DNA of 64,000 nucleotides from positions 496,001-560,000 of the forward strand of contig NC_016078.1 in assembly GCF_000230555.1 (NCBI RefSeq), given 5' to 3'. This document shows, one piece after another, positions 38,729 to 47,629 of this stretch. The notes beneath the pieces are model-generated. The model worked only from the letters and a program-made list of their open reading frames with translations. It was not told where the DNA came from and made no database searches. Positions within the stretch are counted from its first letter, which is position 1. The number at the start of each line of letters is the position of its first letter. This DNA comes from Pelagibacterium halotolerans B2 (lineage in GTDB: Bacteria; Pseudomonadota; Alphaproteobacteria; Rhizobiales; Devosiaceae). The translations under genes were made by a program, and so were the position numbers.

Positions 38729-39592
38729 TTACAACCCCAGCCGCGACCAGGCTTGCCGGTCCTCGATCTTTGCCATCAAATCTCCGGCGATATCCCCGCC
38801 CGCCGACAGTCCGAAATTGGGCAATTGCAGCAAGCCCTTCTTGGGCGCAATCGATTTGATCGTCACGTCCTTGCCGAACCGTTCGCGCAGCGTGCCGTGC
38901 AGATCGCCCAGACTGTCCACGAGCCCCATCGCCAGCCCGCGCTTGGCCGTCCAGAACTCGCCGGTATAGACCTCGTCGTCGGCCGGCTTGATCTTGTCGG
39001 CCCGCCGCGATTTCACATAGTCGATGAATACCTCGTGGATATCGAGCTCCATCTGCTTGATCCGCGCGACGTCTTCGGACTTTTCGGGCAGAAACGGATC
39101 GAGCGTCGATTTGTTCTTGCCCGCCGTATAGAGCCGCCGGTCGATGCCCAGCCTGGCAATCGCATCGACAAACCCGAAGCTGGCCATGATCACCCCGATC
39201 GATCCCACCAGCGAGGAGGGGTCGGCGATGATCTCGTCGCCTGCCGTGGCGATGAAATATCCGCCCGAAGCTGCGGCGTCCTCGACGAACACCAGCACTT
39301 TTTTCTCGTGCTGATCGGCCAGTTGCCGGATGCGCTGGGCAATCAGGCGCGATTGCACCGCCGAGCCGCCCGGCGAATTGACGACGATCGCCACCACGGG
39401 CGCTTTCTTGATTTTGAAAGCCTTTTCCAGAAGCGGCGCGACCGAGGCGATGTTAAGCCGGCCCGGCTTGAGATCCTGGGAAATGACCCCCTGCAGCCGG
39501 ACAACGGGGACCACCGGTCCGCGATTGCCGAAAATTCTCTTGTACCAGGGACGCTTGGGAGCCTCGATCTGGCCGTCGGTAAGTGCGGTCAT
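38729..39592 (-). CDS. sppA: S49 family peptidase (SppA-like)
   Basis: 287 aa from the ATG at 39592, with GGGAGA upstream; the longer frame to 39643 has no ribosome site. ClpP-fold signal-peptide peptidase. The catalytic serine is in EDAAASGGYFIATAGDEI, and the general-base lysine is expected in TAGKNKSTLDPFLP. VVRLQGVIS and VVNSPGGSAVQS are further family marks. No N-terminal membrane helix is apparent, so this is the short 36-kDa type. It follows the methyltransferase gene by 59 nt. Confidence 0.92.
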   Translation of the reverse strand: MTALTDGQIEAPKRPWYKRIFGNRGPVVPVVRLQGVISQDLKPGRLNIASVAPLLEKAFKIKKAPVVAIVVNSPGGSAVQSRLIAQRIRQLADQHEKKVLVFVEDAAASGGYFIATAGDEIIADPSSLVGSIGVIMASFGFVDAIARLGIDRRLYTAGKNKSTLDPFLPEKSEDVARIKQMELDIHEVFIDYVKSRRADKIKPADDEVYTGEFWTAKRGLAMGLVDSLGDLHGTLRERFGKDVTIKSIAPKKGLLQLPNFGLSAGGDIAGDLMAKIEDRQAWSRLGL

Positions 39593-39651
39593 ACTTGTCT
39601 CCCTGTCGGAAATTGGGTCTTTGCGAGCGCCTTTGGCCCCCATTTAGGCAT

Positions 39652-40440
39652 TCATTTGCCTTCGTGCCAGTCCAGCCGGGCGCTGCCGCGCAGGATCGAG
39701 CCTGCGGGTTCGGCAAATCCGCCGCCCGTCTCCCCATGCAGGATCAGCGGCGGCAGGAGCCGCATGGGGGCCTTGCTTCCCTTCTTGCCCCTGACGAGCA
39801 CGCGGCTCGCCGGTGCGTCGGGCCGCGGGGCGATCGGCAGGACGCAGATGCCGCCCATGCGCGAGTCGAAAGCGGCGAGAAGCTGGGGCAGGGCCTGAGC
39901 AAGGTGGATGAAGATCACTTCGCCCTTGGCATGCGCGCACGATACGGCGGTGCGCACCCATCCCGAAACCTCCCCGTCGGTATGCCGCGCTGCCGCCCGG
40001 GCCGGGTCGGGTGCACGGGTGCCCGCTTCGAAAAACGGCGGATTGGCGATCACGACGTCAAATCGATCGGTGCCCAGACCCAGCGCCTTGCGCTCGGCTC
40101 CGGTAGCCGTCGCGTTGATTTTCAGGATCGTCGCGCGCTGGGAAAAACCGTTCGCTTCCACGTTACCTGCCGCCAGCATCGCCATATCGGCATTGTTTTC
40201 CACCAGCGTCGCTTCGAGTCCGTCGTCATGGGCGAGTGCGCAAAGTGCCGCCACCCCGGCCCCGGCGCCCAGATCCAGCAATTGCCGCGCTCCATGCGGG
40301 ATGCTTGCCCCCAGCAGAACCGAATCCAGGCCAGCCCGGAACCCCTTTTCCGGCTGCGCTATGGACAATTTGCCGCCTAGAAAGGCATCGGCTTGCCCTT
40401 CTTGGCGTTTTACAAATTCGGACTGCTGGTTTACCGACAT
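39652..40440 (-). CDS. Class I methyltransferase, TrmN6-like
   Basis: 262 aa from the ATG at 40440; another ATG at 40464 would add eight residues. The AdoMet loop is LLDLGAGAGVAALCALAH and the adenine-N6-type catalytic motif is VVIANPPFFEAGT. The overall pattern (FLGGKLSIAQPEKGFRAGLDSVLLGA at the start) matches the TrmN6/YfiC group that methylates A37 of tRNA1(Val); substrate not proved. A perfect 10-bp dyad (40469-40493) lies just upstream of the longer start. Confidence 0.88.
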   Translation of the reverse strand: MSVNQQSEFVKRQEGQADAFLGGKLSIAQPEKGFRAGLDSVLLGASIPHGARQLLDLGAGAGVAALCALAHDDGLEATLVENNADMAMLAAGNVEANGFSQRATILKINATATGAERKALGLGTDRFDVVIANPPFFEAGTRAPDPARAAARHTDGEVSGWVRTAVSCAHAKGEVIFIHLAQALPQLLAAFDSRMGGICVLPIAPRPDAPASRVLVRGKKGSKAPMRLLPPLILHGETGGGFAEPAGSILRGSARLDWHEGK

Positions 40441-40468
40441 GGGCACGAAGGTCCTGGTTTGCATTCAG

Positions 40469-40493
40469 GCCAAAGTGGTATCCCCACTTTGGC
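40469..40493. repeat. Perfect 10-bp inverted repeat, 5-nt loop
   Basis: GCCAAAGTGG (40469-40478), TATCC, CCACTTTGGC (40484-40493). It lies in the divergent region between the methyltransferase gene and the polyprenyl synthase gene. It may be an operator or an RNA hairpin in the methyltransferase leader. A second inverted repeat is at 40579-40602. Confidence 0.6.
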
Positions 40494-40578
40494 GGCTCGG
40501 GGCTGACAATAGAGCGTTTCGGTAATAAGTGGTTATGCCATATTCCATCCGGAAGTGCGGTAACAAACAATTGGCTCA

Positions 40579-40602
40579 CGGGTTCCCTATGCGCGGAACC
40601 CG
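40579..40602. repeat. 8-bp inverted repeat in the same divergent region
   Basis: CGGGTTCC (40579-40586), 8-nt loop, GGAACCCG (40595-40602). It is 59 nt before the polyprenyl synthase start. It may be a leader hairpin or operator; no U-run follows. Confidence 0.5.
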
Positions 40603-40660
40603 ACGGCCTTTAAAACACTGTATCGGGTGGGCGGCGCCCTCCCTGGGAGTATGAACGTCA

Positions 40661-41680
40661 ATGGCGGTTGAAAATCTGGCGCCGAGACCACTTGCGGACG
40701 CTTCGGCGGTAATCGACGATCTGATGGCGGCGACCGGAGAGGGCATGGAGGCCGTCAATCGCCTCATACTGTCGCGGTCCGATAGCCCCGTCGATATGGT
40801 CCCCGAAGTTGCCAACCATCTCATCGACGCCGGAGGCAAGCGCCTGCGGCCCATGCTCACCCTCGCGGCCTCCGCACTGTTTGGCCGGCCCGGCGGCAAT
40901 GAAATCCGCTTTGCCGCCGCCGTCGAATTCATGCACAACGCAACGCTGCTCCACGACGATGTGGTCGACGAAAGCGACATGCGCCGTGGCCGCCCCGCCG
41001 CCCGCACCATCTGGGGCAATCAGGCCTCGGTCCTCGTGGGCGATTTCCTTTTGGGCCAGGCGTTCCTGATGATGGTGGAATCGCGCGATATCGACGCGCT
41101 GGGTGTGCTCTCTCGCGCCGCCGCAATCATCGCCGAGGGCGAGGTTTTCCAGCTCGCCAAAGCCGGCGATCTCTCCACCACGCCCGACGATTACGAAAAG
41201 ATCATCCACGCCAAGACAGCGACGCTCTTTGAGGCGGCAACCGAAGTGGGCGCGATGGCGGGCGGTGCCGACAGTGCCTCCCGCAAGGCGCTGGCCGCCT
41301 ATGGCCGGGAGTTGGGCATGGCGTTTCAGCTTGTCGATGACGTCCTCGATTACGGTGGCGCGCAGGGCGCCCTGGGCAAGAACACGGGCGATGACCTGCG
41401 CGAAGGCAAGATGACCTTGCCTGTCATCCTCGCGCTGCAGGCCGGTACCGAAGGCGAACGCAAGACGATCGAAAGGGCCTTGGGCAACCCTGCGTCCGGA
41501 GAGAGCCAACTGGCCGACATACTCGCCATTTTCGCGCGCTACGATTGTCTGAGCCAGACCATGGCCAAGGCGGAACGCCACGCCGAAGCCGCCCGGGCCG
41601 CTCTTGCCAAGATCCCGCCCTCGCTCGAACGCGACATCCTCTTCAGCGTCCCCGAATTCTGCACCTCGCGGGCCTACTAG
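40661..41680 (+). CDS. Polyprenyl diphosphate synthase
   Basis: 339 aa. Trans-prenyltransferase that builds the long isoprenoid tail of ubiquinone from IPP. The first Asp-rich motif is LLHDDVVDESDMRRGRPA (from D99) and the second is MAFQLVDDVLDYGG, with GGKRLRPMLTLAA upstream. The small residue pattern before the first motif (FMHNATLL) fits long-chain octaprenyl/decaprenyl synthases, but chain length cannot be fixed by eye. The ATG at 40661 follows GGGAG. Divergent from the methyltransferase gene. Confidence 0.93.
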   Translation: MAVENLAPRPLADASAVIDDLMAATGEGMEAVNRLILSRSDSPVDMVPEVANHLIDAGGKRLRPMLTLAASALFGRPGGNEIRFAAAVEFMHNATLLHDDVVDESDMRRGRPAARTIWGNQASVLVGDFLLGQAFLMMVESRDIDALGVLSRAAAIIAEGEVFQLAKAGDLSTTPDDYEKIIHAKTATLFEAATEVGAMAGGADSASRKALAAYGRELGMAFQLVDDVLDYGGAQGALGKNTGDDLREGKMTLPVILALQAGTEGERKTIERALGNPASGESQLADILAIFARYDCLSQTMAKAERHAEAARAALAKIPPSLERDILFSVPEFCTSRAY

Positions 41681-41755
41681 CGGTCTCCGGATCGCTTGCG
41701 AGCGCTGAACCTTCGCAATCGGGACAAGAGAGACCGGCAAGGGGCATCCTGCCTC

Positions 41756-42406
41756 CTATCGTCCATAAGCCGCGAGAAAAACTTTGACGCCGTCTCGCGC
41801 TTCCTTGCGCAGCGCGTCAGGGCCGGGAATGGCGTCGTCGCCTAACAGCATCGCCTGGTTGAGCGGTGTCGACATGACCAGCCAGTTGAAATGCGACGCC
41901 GCCACGATCGCATCGTCAAATTCCAACAATCCCTGCGCCTTTAGCGTTTCGAACAGGCTCGCAAGTATCCCGATCGCCCGGAGTGGTCCCCGCTCGTACA
42001 ACACACGCGCCAATTCGGGAAACCGTGGGACTTCGCCGATCACCAGCCGCCGCAACTGCATGATGCGCGGATTGAGAACGATATAGAGCTGGCGAAAGGC
42101 ATAATCCTCCAGATAGGCCGCAAGGTTGTCGGGATCGGCCGGAGGTGCGTCTCCATGCACCCGGTCGCCCGTCCTGTCGGTCAGCGAAGACACGATCTCG
42201 ACGAACAGTGCCTCCTTTGAGGAAAAGTGCTTATAGACGGTCTGCTTGGATACCGCCGAACGCGCCGCGATCTCGTCCATATTGGTCCCGAGATAACCGT
42301 TGATAAGGAAGATCTCGGTCGCCGCTTCAACGATTGCCTGACGCTTGCGCGCTGAACGGGGTGTTGTCTCGTCAACCTTTTCTGAATTCGTCTCCGCCTT
42401 TGGCAT
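41756..42406 (-). CDS. TetR family transcriptional regulator
   Basis: 216 aa from the ATG at 42406. The N-terminal DNA-binding domain is clear: RKRQAIVEAATEIFLINGYLGTNMDEIAARSAVSKQTVYKHFSSKEALF. The C-terminal ligand domain is divergent, with LEFDDAIVAASHFNWLVMSTPLNQAML near the end, resembling the AefR/AcrR branch. It is divergent from the alpha/beta hydrolase gene, and two 19-bp operator-like repeats sit between them, so it probably represses both its own gene and the hydrolase/VOC pair. Confidence 0.93.
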   Translation of the reverse strand: MPKAETNSEKVDETTPRSARKRQAIVEAATEIFLINGYLGTNMDEIAARSAVSKQTVYKHFSSKEALFVEIVSSLTDRTGDRVHGDAPPADPDNLAAYLEDYAFRQLYIVLNPRIMQLRRLVIGEVPRFPELARVLYERGPLRAIGILASLFETLKAQGLLEFDDAIVAASHFNWLVMSTPLNQAMLLGDDAIPGPDALRKEARDGVKVFLAAYGR

Positions 42407-42436
42407 CGTGTCCGGGCCATCCAAATCAGTTTGCGA

Positions 42437-42498
42437 TTGACAATACGGTACTGGACAGTCTAGTTCACTGCAAGCAATAGTACTGTACGGTCTAGTTC
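42437..42498. promoter_or_regulatory. Divergent promoter with two operator repeats for TetR
   Basis: GTACTGGACAGTCTAGTTC (42448-42466) and GTACTGTACGGTCTAGTTC (42480-42498) match at 17 of 19 positions and are 32 bp apart, about three helical turns. Each contains a pseudo-palindrome ACYG-N2-CRGT. A TTGACA -35 box (42437-42442) for the hydrolase gene is followed 16-17 nt later by TCTAGT inside the first repeat. Confidence 0.75.
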
Positions 42499-42511
42499 CA
42501 GAGGATATGCG

Positions 42512-43474
42512 ATGCAAAGGCATGGATTAATGGCGACTTTGGTCGGCACGGCTCTCCTGATCGGTCCGCCGGGTGCCGTGGCGCAGCCGTCATCCGCCGA
42601 CATTCCAATGACACCACCAGCGGAGATGACGATGACCCAATCCCCGAAAGCCGGTACGCTGAAGGTGCCGGGCGCGACGCTCTATTACGAAAGCTGGGGC
42701 CATGGCCCTATGCTTCTCATCATTCCCGGCGGGCCCCAGGACGCAGGCGTCTTCGCCGATCTCGCCCGTGCGCTGGCAGATCGCTACACCGTTGTCGCTT
42801 ACGACCCGCGCGGCAATTCCCGCTCGACATTCGATGGGGCCATTCAGCCTCTCGTCCTTGACATCCAGGCTGACGACGCTGCCGCTTTGATCGACGCGCT
42901 GGGGCAGGGGACGGCCTATGTCATGGGGACCAGCGGCGGCGCCCATATCGGGCTCAATCTGGCCGCACGCTATCCTGAGAAGGTCAAGGCGATTGTCGCC
43001 CACGAGCCGCCATCCACGATGCTGCTTGATGACCCCGCCGAGGCAATCGCCTTCGATGAGGCGCTTCACGCAACCTACAAGAGCGAGGGCGTTGAGGCTG
43101 CCATGGGAATGTTCTTTGGCGCTGCCGGCATGTCCGAGAGCTCCGAAGGGGACGTCGGGCTCGATTTCGATATGTCGCCCGAGGCCGCCGAAACCTTTGG
43201 GCGTGTCAGCGGCAATTTCGAATATTGGCTCGCCCACGCCATGTTGCCGCTCTCGCACTACACGCCCGACGTTGAAACGCTTAAGGCCGGCGCGCCGCGG
43301 GTGATCGTCGGCATCGGTGCGGAATCCAGGGGCAGCCCCATCGAGGAACTCAGCATGGCGCTTGTGAACGCGCTGGGCGTTGTTCCTGTCACATTCCCCG
43401 GCGATCATACGGGCTTTGAACCCCATGCCGAGGCATTCGCCGAAACCTTGCACCGGACGCTCAGCGCCAATTAG
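42512..43474 (+). CDS. Alpha/beta hydrolase, exported
   Basis: 320 aa; ATG at 42512 after AGAGGATA. An N-terminal signal-type segment (GLMATLVGTALLIGPPGAVA) predicts export, with cleavage before QPS. The fold shows LLIIPGGPQDAGVF, YDPRGNSRS, the nucleophile S141 in YVMGTSGGAHIGL and a C-terminal FPGDHTGFEPH with the catalytic His. Hydrolases of this form are esterase- or haloperoxidase-like; substrate unknown. It is followed after 11 nt by a VOC gene and is controlled by the divergent TetR gene. Confidence 0.9.
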   Translation: MQRHGLMATLVGTALLIGPPGAVAQPSSADIPMTPPAEMTMTQSPKAGTLKVPGATLYYESWGHGPMLLIIPGGPQDAGVFADLARALADRYTVVAYDPRGNSRSTFDGAIQPLVLDIQADDAAALIDALGQGTAYVMGTSGGAHIGLNLAARYPEKVKAIVAHEPPSTMLLDDPAEAIAFDEALHATYKSEGVEAAMGMFFGAAGMSESSEGDVGLDFDMSPEAAETFGRVSGNFEYWLAHAMLPLSHYTPDVETLKAGAPRVIVGIGAESRGSPIEELSMALVNALGVVPVTFPGDHTGFEPHAEAFAETLHRTLSAN

Positions 43475-43485
43475 GGAGATAGCCA

Positions 43486-43851
43486 ATGTACATTCAGTTT
43501 GCCGAACTGCCGGTCAGCGATCAGGATCGCGCCAAGGCGTTCTATACCGGAAAGCTCGGTTGCGAAGTGGCTGCGGACGCCCCGATGGGCGCCGATGGCT
43601 GGCGGTGGATCGAACTCAAATTCCCCGGGACGCAAACCAATCTGCACTTCATCCGCCGCGAAAACGATGCGCCCTCGGATATGCCGGTTCTGGTCTTCGT
43701 TGCAGATGACGTGGCGGGGACCGTCGAGGCGCTCCGTGCAAAGCGGGTAGAGATCATCACCGAACCGCACGAACCCTCCTGGCAGCCGGGCCGCACCGTA
43801 GCCGAATTTCGCGACAGCGAAGGCAATCGGCTGGTGATCGGTACACCATAG
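43486..43851 (+). CDS. VOC (glyoxalase/bleomycin-resistance fold) protein
   Basis: 121 aa. One VOC domain pair: MYIQFAELPVSDQDRAKAFYTGKLGCEVA at the start and VAEFRDSEGNRLVIGTP at the end. The conserved Glu in the final strand (EFRDSEGN) could be a metal ligand; the His ligands of true glyoxalase I are not complete. It is cotranscribed with the alpha/beta hydrolase, suggesting a TetR-controlled two-gene detoxification unit; the substrate is not known. Confidence 0.9.
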   Translation: MYIQFAELPVSDQDRAKAFYTGKLGCEVAADAPMGADGWRWIELKFPGTQTNLHFIRRENDAPSDMPVLVFVADDVAGTVEALRAKRVEIITEPHEPSWQPGRTVAEFRDSEGNRLVIGTP

Positions 43852-43867
43852 CCAAAAGTCCTCGCGC

Positions 43868-43896
43868 GTATGCGGCAGAAATCTCTCGCCGCATAC
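43868..43896 (+). repeat. 9-bp hairpin between the VOC gene and glyS
   Basis: GTATGCGGC (43868-43876), 11-nt loop, GCCGCATAC (43888-43896), perfect. No U-run follows, so termination is uncertain. It may be an end structure of the hydrolase/VOC transcript or part of the glyS leader (glyS starts 120 nt later). Confidence 0.55.
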
Positions 43897-44016
43897 CGCC
43901 TGCCTATGCAAAATCAGTCCATGGTGCGAGCATATCCGCCACCCAATGGACTTTCGACCTGTCGCCTGCTACCGCTTCGCCAACATTACCACAGACCCGC
44001 CCAAGGCACCCCGACC

Positions 44017-46134
44017 ATGCCCGAATTGCTGCTTGAGCTCTTTTCCGAGGAAATTCCCGCGCGTCTTCAGCGCCGGGCAGCCGAGGACCTCAAGAAGGCC
44101 GTAACCGACGCGTTGGTCGAAAAGGGGCTGGTCTATGAAAGCGCCGGCGCATTCGCCACGCCGCGCCGCCTGGCGCTTACGGTAACGGGCCTTCCCGCCG
44201 CTTCCCCCGACACGCGCGAAGAGCGCAAGGGCCCCAAGGTCGGCGCGCCCCAGCAGGCTCTCGACGGCTTTCTGCGTGCGGCAGGGCTTTCTTCCATCGA
44301 CGACGCCAAGATCCAGTCCGACGAAAAAAAGGGCGATTTCTACGTCGCGGTGATCGAGAAAAAGGGCGCCCCCGCCATCGAGATTTTACGCGACATTCTG
44401 CCCGCAACCGTAAAGTCCTTCCCCTGGGGCAAGCCGATGCGCTGGGGCTCAGGGCGTCTCGAATGGGTCCGCCCGCTGCGCGCCATCACCGCAACCTTCG
44501 GCCCCGAAGGCGAAGAACCCGACGTGATCGAATTCGAACTGGACGCCGTGACTTCGGGCAACACCACCTATGGCCACCGCTTCATGGCGCCCGATGCCAT
44601 AAAGGTCCGCCGCTTTGACGATTACGTGCAGGCGCTCGAAAAGGCCCGCGTGGTGCTCGATATCGACCGCCGCAAGCAGATCATCAGAACCGACGCCGAA
44701 CAACTCGCCTTCGCACAGGGGCTTGAACTGATCGTCGATGAAGGCTTGCTCGAAGAAGTCGCGGGTCTTGTCGAGTGGCCGGTGGTCATGATGGGGTCGT
44801 TCGACGAGTCCTTCCTCAAGGTCCCCGAAGAGGCCATCATCGCCACCATCCGCGCCAACCAGAAATGCTTCTGCCTGCGGGATTCCTCGACGGGCAAGTT
44901 GGCCAACAAGTTCATCCTGACATCGAACCTCATCGCCGAGGACGACGGTAAAACCATCGTCGCGGGCAATGAGCGCGTCATCCGCGCCCGCCTGTCCGAT
45001 GCCAAGTTTTTTTACGAGACCGATCTCGAAACCCCGCTTGCCGACAATCTGCCCAAGCTCGAAGATGTTGTCTTCCACGCCAAGCTGGGCACCCAGGCCG
45101 AACGCGTCGCCCGCATCGAAAAGCTTGCCGCCGAAATCGCCCCGCTGGTCGGCGCCGATGTCGAAGACGCCAAACGCGCCGCAAAGCTCTCCAAAGCCGA
45201 TCTGCCCACCGGCATGGTCGGAGAATTCCCCGAACTCCAGGGCCTGATGGGTCGCTATTATGCGCTGGCCCAGGGCGAAAAGCCCGAAGTCGCCACGGCC
45301 ATCGAAGAACACTATAAGCCCCTTGGCCCCTCCGACCGCGTGCCCACCGAGCCGGTTTCGATCGCGGTCGCCCTGGCCGACAAGCTCGATATCCTGACAG
45401 GCTTCTGGGCGATTGACGAAAAGCCGACCGGCAGCAAAGATCCCTACGCGCTTCGCCGCGCCGCGCTCGGGGTGATCCGGTTGATCGTGGACAATCGTTG
45501 CTCTGTCGATCTCACCAAGCTTCTAATAGACCACGCAGAGCGCTATTTTGATCCGGTTGATCCAGTGGCAAATGCGTTCGCCGTGATTGAGTTTATTGCT
45601 GATCGTCTCAAAGTTCAGTTGAGGGAGAGCGGTGCGCGCTACGATCTGCTGGATTCCGTTTACAACATCGCCACCGGAGTTGTCACCGGCCGGGAAGGCA
45701 GAGCGAACAGTAAGGACATCCTGCAAATCGTCTCCCGTGTTGCCGCGCTCTCCTCGCTGCTCGCCGCCGACGATGGCAAGGCGCTGCTCGCCGGCTACAA
45801 GCGCGCGGCCAACATCCTCATCGCCGAGGAAAAAAAGGACGCCACCACCTACGCCAGCGTCGTCGACGCAGCGAAGCTGGAAACGCCCGAGGAACAGCGT
45901 CTCGCGGCTGCCGTCGAACAAGCCCGAACCGATGTGACCGCCCGTCTCGAAAACGACGACTATGCCGGCGCCATTGCCGTTCTTGCCTCGCTGCGCACCC
46001 CCGTCGACGCCTTCTTCGAATCCGTCCTCGTCAACGACCCCGATCCGGCCATCCGCGCCAACCGCCTCAATCTTCTGGCGTCCCTGCGCGACACGATGCA
46101 TCTGGTCGCTGACTTCTCAAAGGTCGCGGGCTAG
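44017..46134 (+). CDS. glyS: Glycyl-tRNA synthetase beta subunit
   Basis: 705 aa from the ATG at 44017 ([18 protein letters not shown]), which is the family N-terminus; the open frame back to 43870 includes the leader hairpin and is not coding. Family segments: [44 protein letters not shown] and [15 protein letters not shown]. It partners GlyQ, whose gene is 5.6 kb away on the opposite strand. Bases 45520-45650 use visibly more A/T at third codon positions than the rest of the gene. Confidence 0.97.
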   Translation: MPELLLELFSEEIPARLQRRAAEDLKKAVTDALVEKGLVYESAGAFATPRRLALTVTGLPAASPDTREERKGPKVGAPQQALDGFLRAAGLSSIDDAKIQSDEKKGDFYVAVIEKKGAPAIEILRDILPATVKSFPWGKPMRWGSGRLEWVRPLRAITATFGPEGEEPDVIEFELDAVTSGNTTYGHRFMAPDAIKVRRFDDYVQALEKARVVLDIDRRKQIIRTDAEQLAFAQGLELIVDEGLLEEVAGLVEWPVVMMGSFDESFLKVPEEAIIATIRANQKCFCLRDSSTGKLANKFILTSNLIAEDDGKTIVAGNERVIRARLSDAKFFYETDLETPLADNLPKLEDVVFHAKLGTQAERVARIEKLAAEIAPLVGADVEDAKRAAKLSKADLPTGMVGEFPELQGLMGRYYALAQGEKPEVATAIEEHYKPLGPSDRVPTEPVSIAVALADKLDILTGFWAIDEKPTGSKDPYALRRAALGVIRLIVDNRCSVDLTKLLIDHAERYFDPVDPVANAFAVIEFIADRLKVQLRESGARYDLLDSVYNIATGVVTGREGRANSKDILQIVSRVAALSSLLAADDGKALLAGYKRAANILIAEEKKDATTYASVVDAAKLETPEEQRLAAAVEQARTDVTARLENDDYAGAIAVLASLRTPVDAFFESVLVNDPDPAIRANRLNLLASLRDTMHLVADFSKVAG

Positions 46135-46186
46135 GGAACCACGGCCCGGCCAAGCGGTTATGAACGCCACATAGGGGATTTATTAC

Positions 46187-47167
46187 ATGAGCGTCGGTCT
46201 TCTCGCCCTTCTCGATGATGTCGCCGCGCTCGCCAAGGTGGCGGCGACCTCGGTCGACGATATCGCCGGCCAGGCCATGAAAGCCGGGGCCAAGGCAGCC
46301 GGGGCGATGATCGATGACGCCGCGGTAACCCCCAAATACGTGCAGGGTTTCAAGCCCGAGCGCGAATTGCCCATTGTGGGAAAGATCGCCCTGGGCTCGA
46401 TCAAAAACAAGCTGATCTTCCTTCTGCCCGCCGCCCTGCTGCTCAGCGCCTTTCTGCCCTGGATGATCAATCCGCTGCTCATGCTGGGCGGGGCCTATCT
46501 GTGCTATGAAGGTGCCGAAAAAATCTATGAGGGCCTCTTCCCGCACCGGGCACACGAGCACGAGAAAAAAGTCGTGCCATCTGCCGCCAATGCCGAAAAG
46601 CTGGAGGCCGAAAAGGTCGCCGGCGCGATCAAGACCGATTTCATTCTCTCCGCCGAAATCATGACCATCGCACTGGCGCAAATCCCGGCCGGCAACGTCG
46701 TCAACCAGGCCCTCGTCCTGCTGGTCGTCGCCCTTGGCATGACCATTCTCGTTTATGGCGGCGTGGCCCTGATCGTCAAAGCTGACGATGTGGGGCTCTA
46801 TCTGGCAAAGGACGGCAAGACCGGCCTGGGCCGTGCCATTGGTCGCGGGCTGGTCGCAGGCATGCCGGTCTTTCTCAAATGGCTCGCCATCGTGGGCACG
46901 GCGGCCATGCTCTGGGTCGGCGGTGGCATCATCGTCCACGGATTGGCCGGCATGGGCTTTGCCGGGCCCGAACACTGGATCGAGGATATCGCACACCTCG
47001 TGGAAGGCACGATCCCAGCCATCGCCGGCGTGCTTCACTGGCTCACGGTCGCAGTGCTATCGGGAATTGTTGGCCTGATCATCGGCTTTATCATTATCCC
47101 CATTGCCGAATACGGCATCGCGCCGGTGCTGGGCCTGTTCCGCAGGGAAAAGCCTGCCGCTCACTGA
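46187..47167 (+). CDS. DUF808 membrane protein (YedI-like)
   Basis: 326 aa. It opens MSVGLLALLDDVAALAKVAATSVDDIAGQAMKAGAKAAG and AAVTPKYVQGFKPERELPIVGKIALGSIKNKL, which are DUF808 hallmarks, followed by about seven hydrophobic helices. It is an inner-membrane protein of unknown function. It lies 52 nt after glyS on the same strand and converges with rnhA (18-nt gap). Confidence 0.92.
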   Translation: MSVGLLALLDDVAALAKVAATSVDDIAGQAMKAGAKAAGAMIDDAAVTPKYVQGFKPERELPIVGKIALGSIKNKLIFLLPAALLLSAFLPWMINPLLMLGGAYLCYEGAEKIYEGLFPHRAHEHEKKVVPSAANAEKLEAEKVAGAIKTDFILSAEIMTIALAQIPAGNVVNQALVLLVVALGMTILVYGGVALIVKADDVGLYLAKDGKTGLGRAIGRGLVAGMPVFLKWLAIVGTAAMLWVGGGIIVHGLAGMGFAGPEHWIEDIAHLVEGTIPAIAGVLHWLTVAVLSGIVGLIIGFIIIPIAEYGIAPVLGLFRREKPAAH

Positions 47168-47185
47168 AGAGCTGACCAAGGCGAT

Positions 47186-47629
47186 CTATCGCCCTTTGAA
47201 CGGTGCCATGCCCTCGTTGGCCAGCCGATCGGCGCGCTCGTTCAGGTCATGCCCGGCATGGCCTTTCACCCAGTGCCATGTGATGGTGTGCCGCTTGGTT
47301 GCCGCGTCGAGCGCCTGCCAGAGTTCGACATTCTTGACCGGCTTTTTCGCTGCCGTCTTCCAGCCATTGCGCTTCCAGCCGTGCAGCCAGCCCTGAATGC
47401 CGTTCTTGACGTACTGGCTGTCGGTGTGGATTTCCACCGCGCAGGGCCGCTTGAGCGCATTAAGTGCCTCAATGGCGGCGGTCAGCTCCATCTGGTTGTT
47501 GGTGGTCTGGGCCATGCCGCCCTTGAGCTCTTTGACCATGCCATTGTATTGCAGCACCGCGCCCCAGCCGCCGGGGCCGGGGTTGCCTGAGCAGGCCCCG
47601 TCGGTGTGGATTACCACAGGCTCACTCAA
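47186..47629 (-). CDS. rnhA: Ribonuclease HI
   Basis: 147 aa. It cuts the RNA strand of RNA-DNA hybrids with two metal ions. All four acidic residues are visible: D10 ([17 protein letters not shown]), E48 ([13 protein letters not shown]), D70 (IHTDSQYV) and D134 ([10 protein letters not shown]). The start is a TTG at 47627-47629 that overlaps the ispH stop (TTGA), so translation depends on ispH. The [24 protein letters not shown] basic protrusion is intact. Confidence 0.96.
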   Translation of the reverse strand: MSEPVVIHTDGACSGNPGPGGWGAVLQYNGMVKELKGGMAQTTNNQMELTAAIEALNALKRPCAVEIHTDSQYVKNGIQGWLHGWKRNGWKTAAKKPVKNVELWQALDAATKRHTITWHWVKGHAGHDLNERADRLANEGMAPFKGR

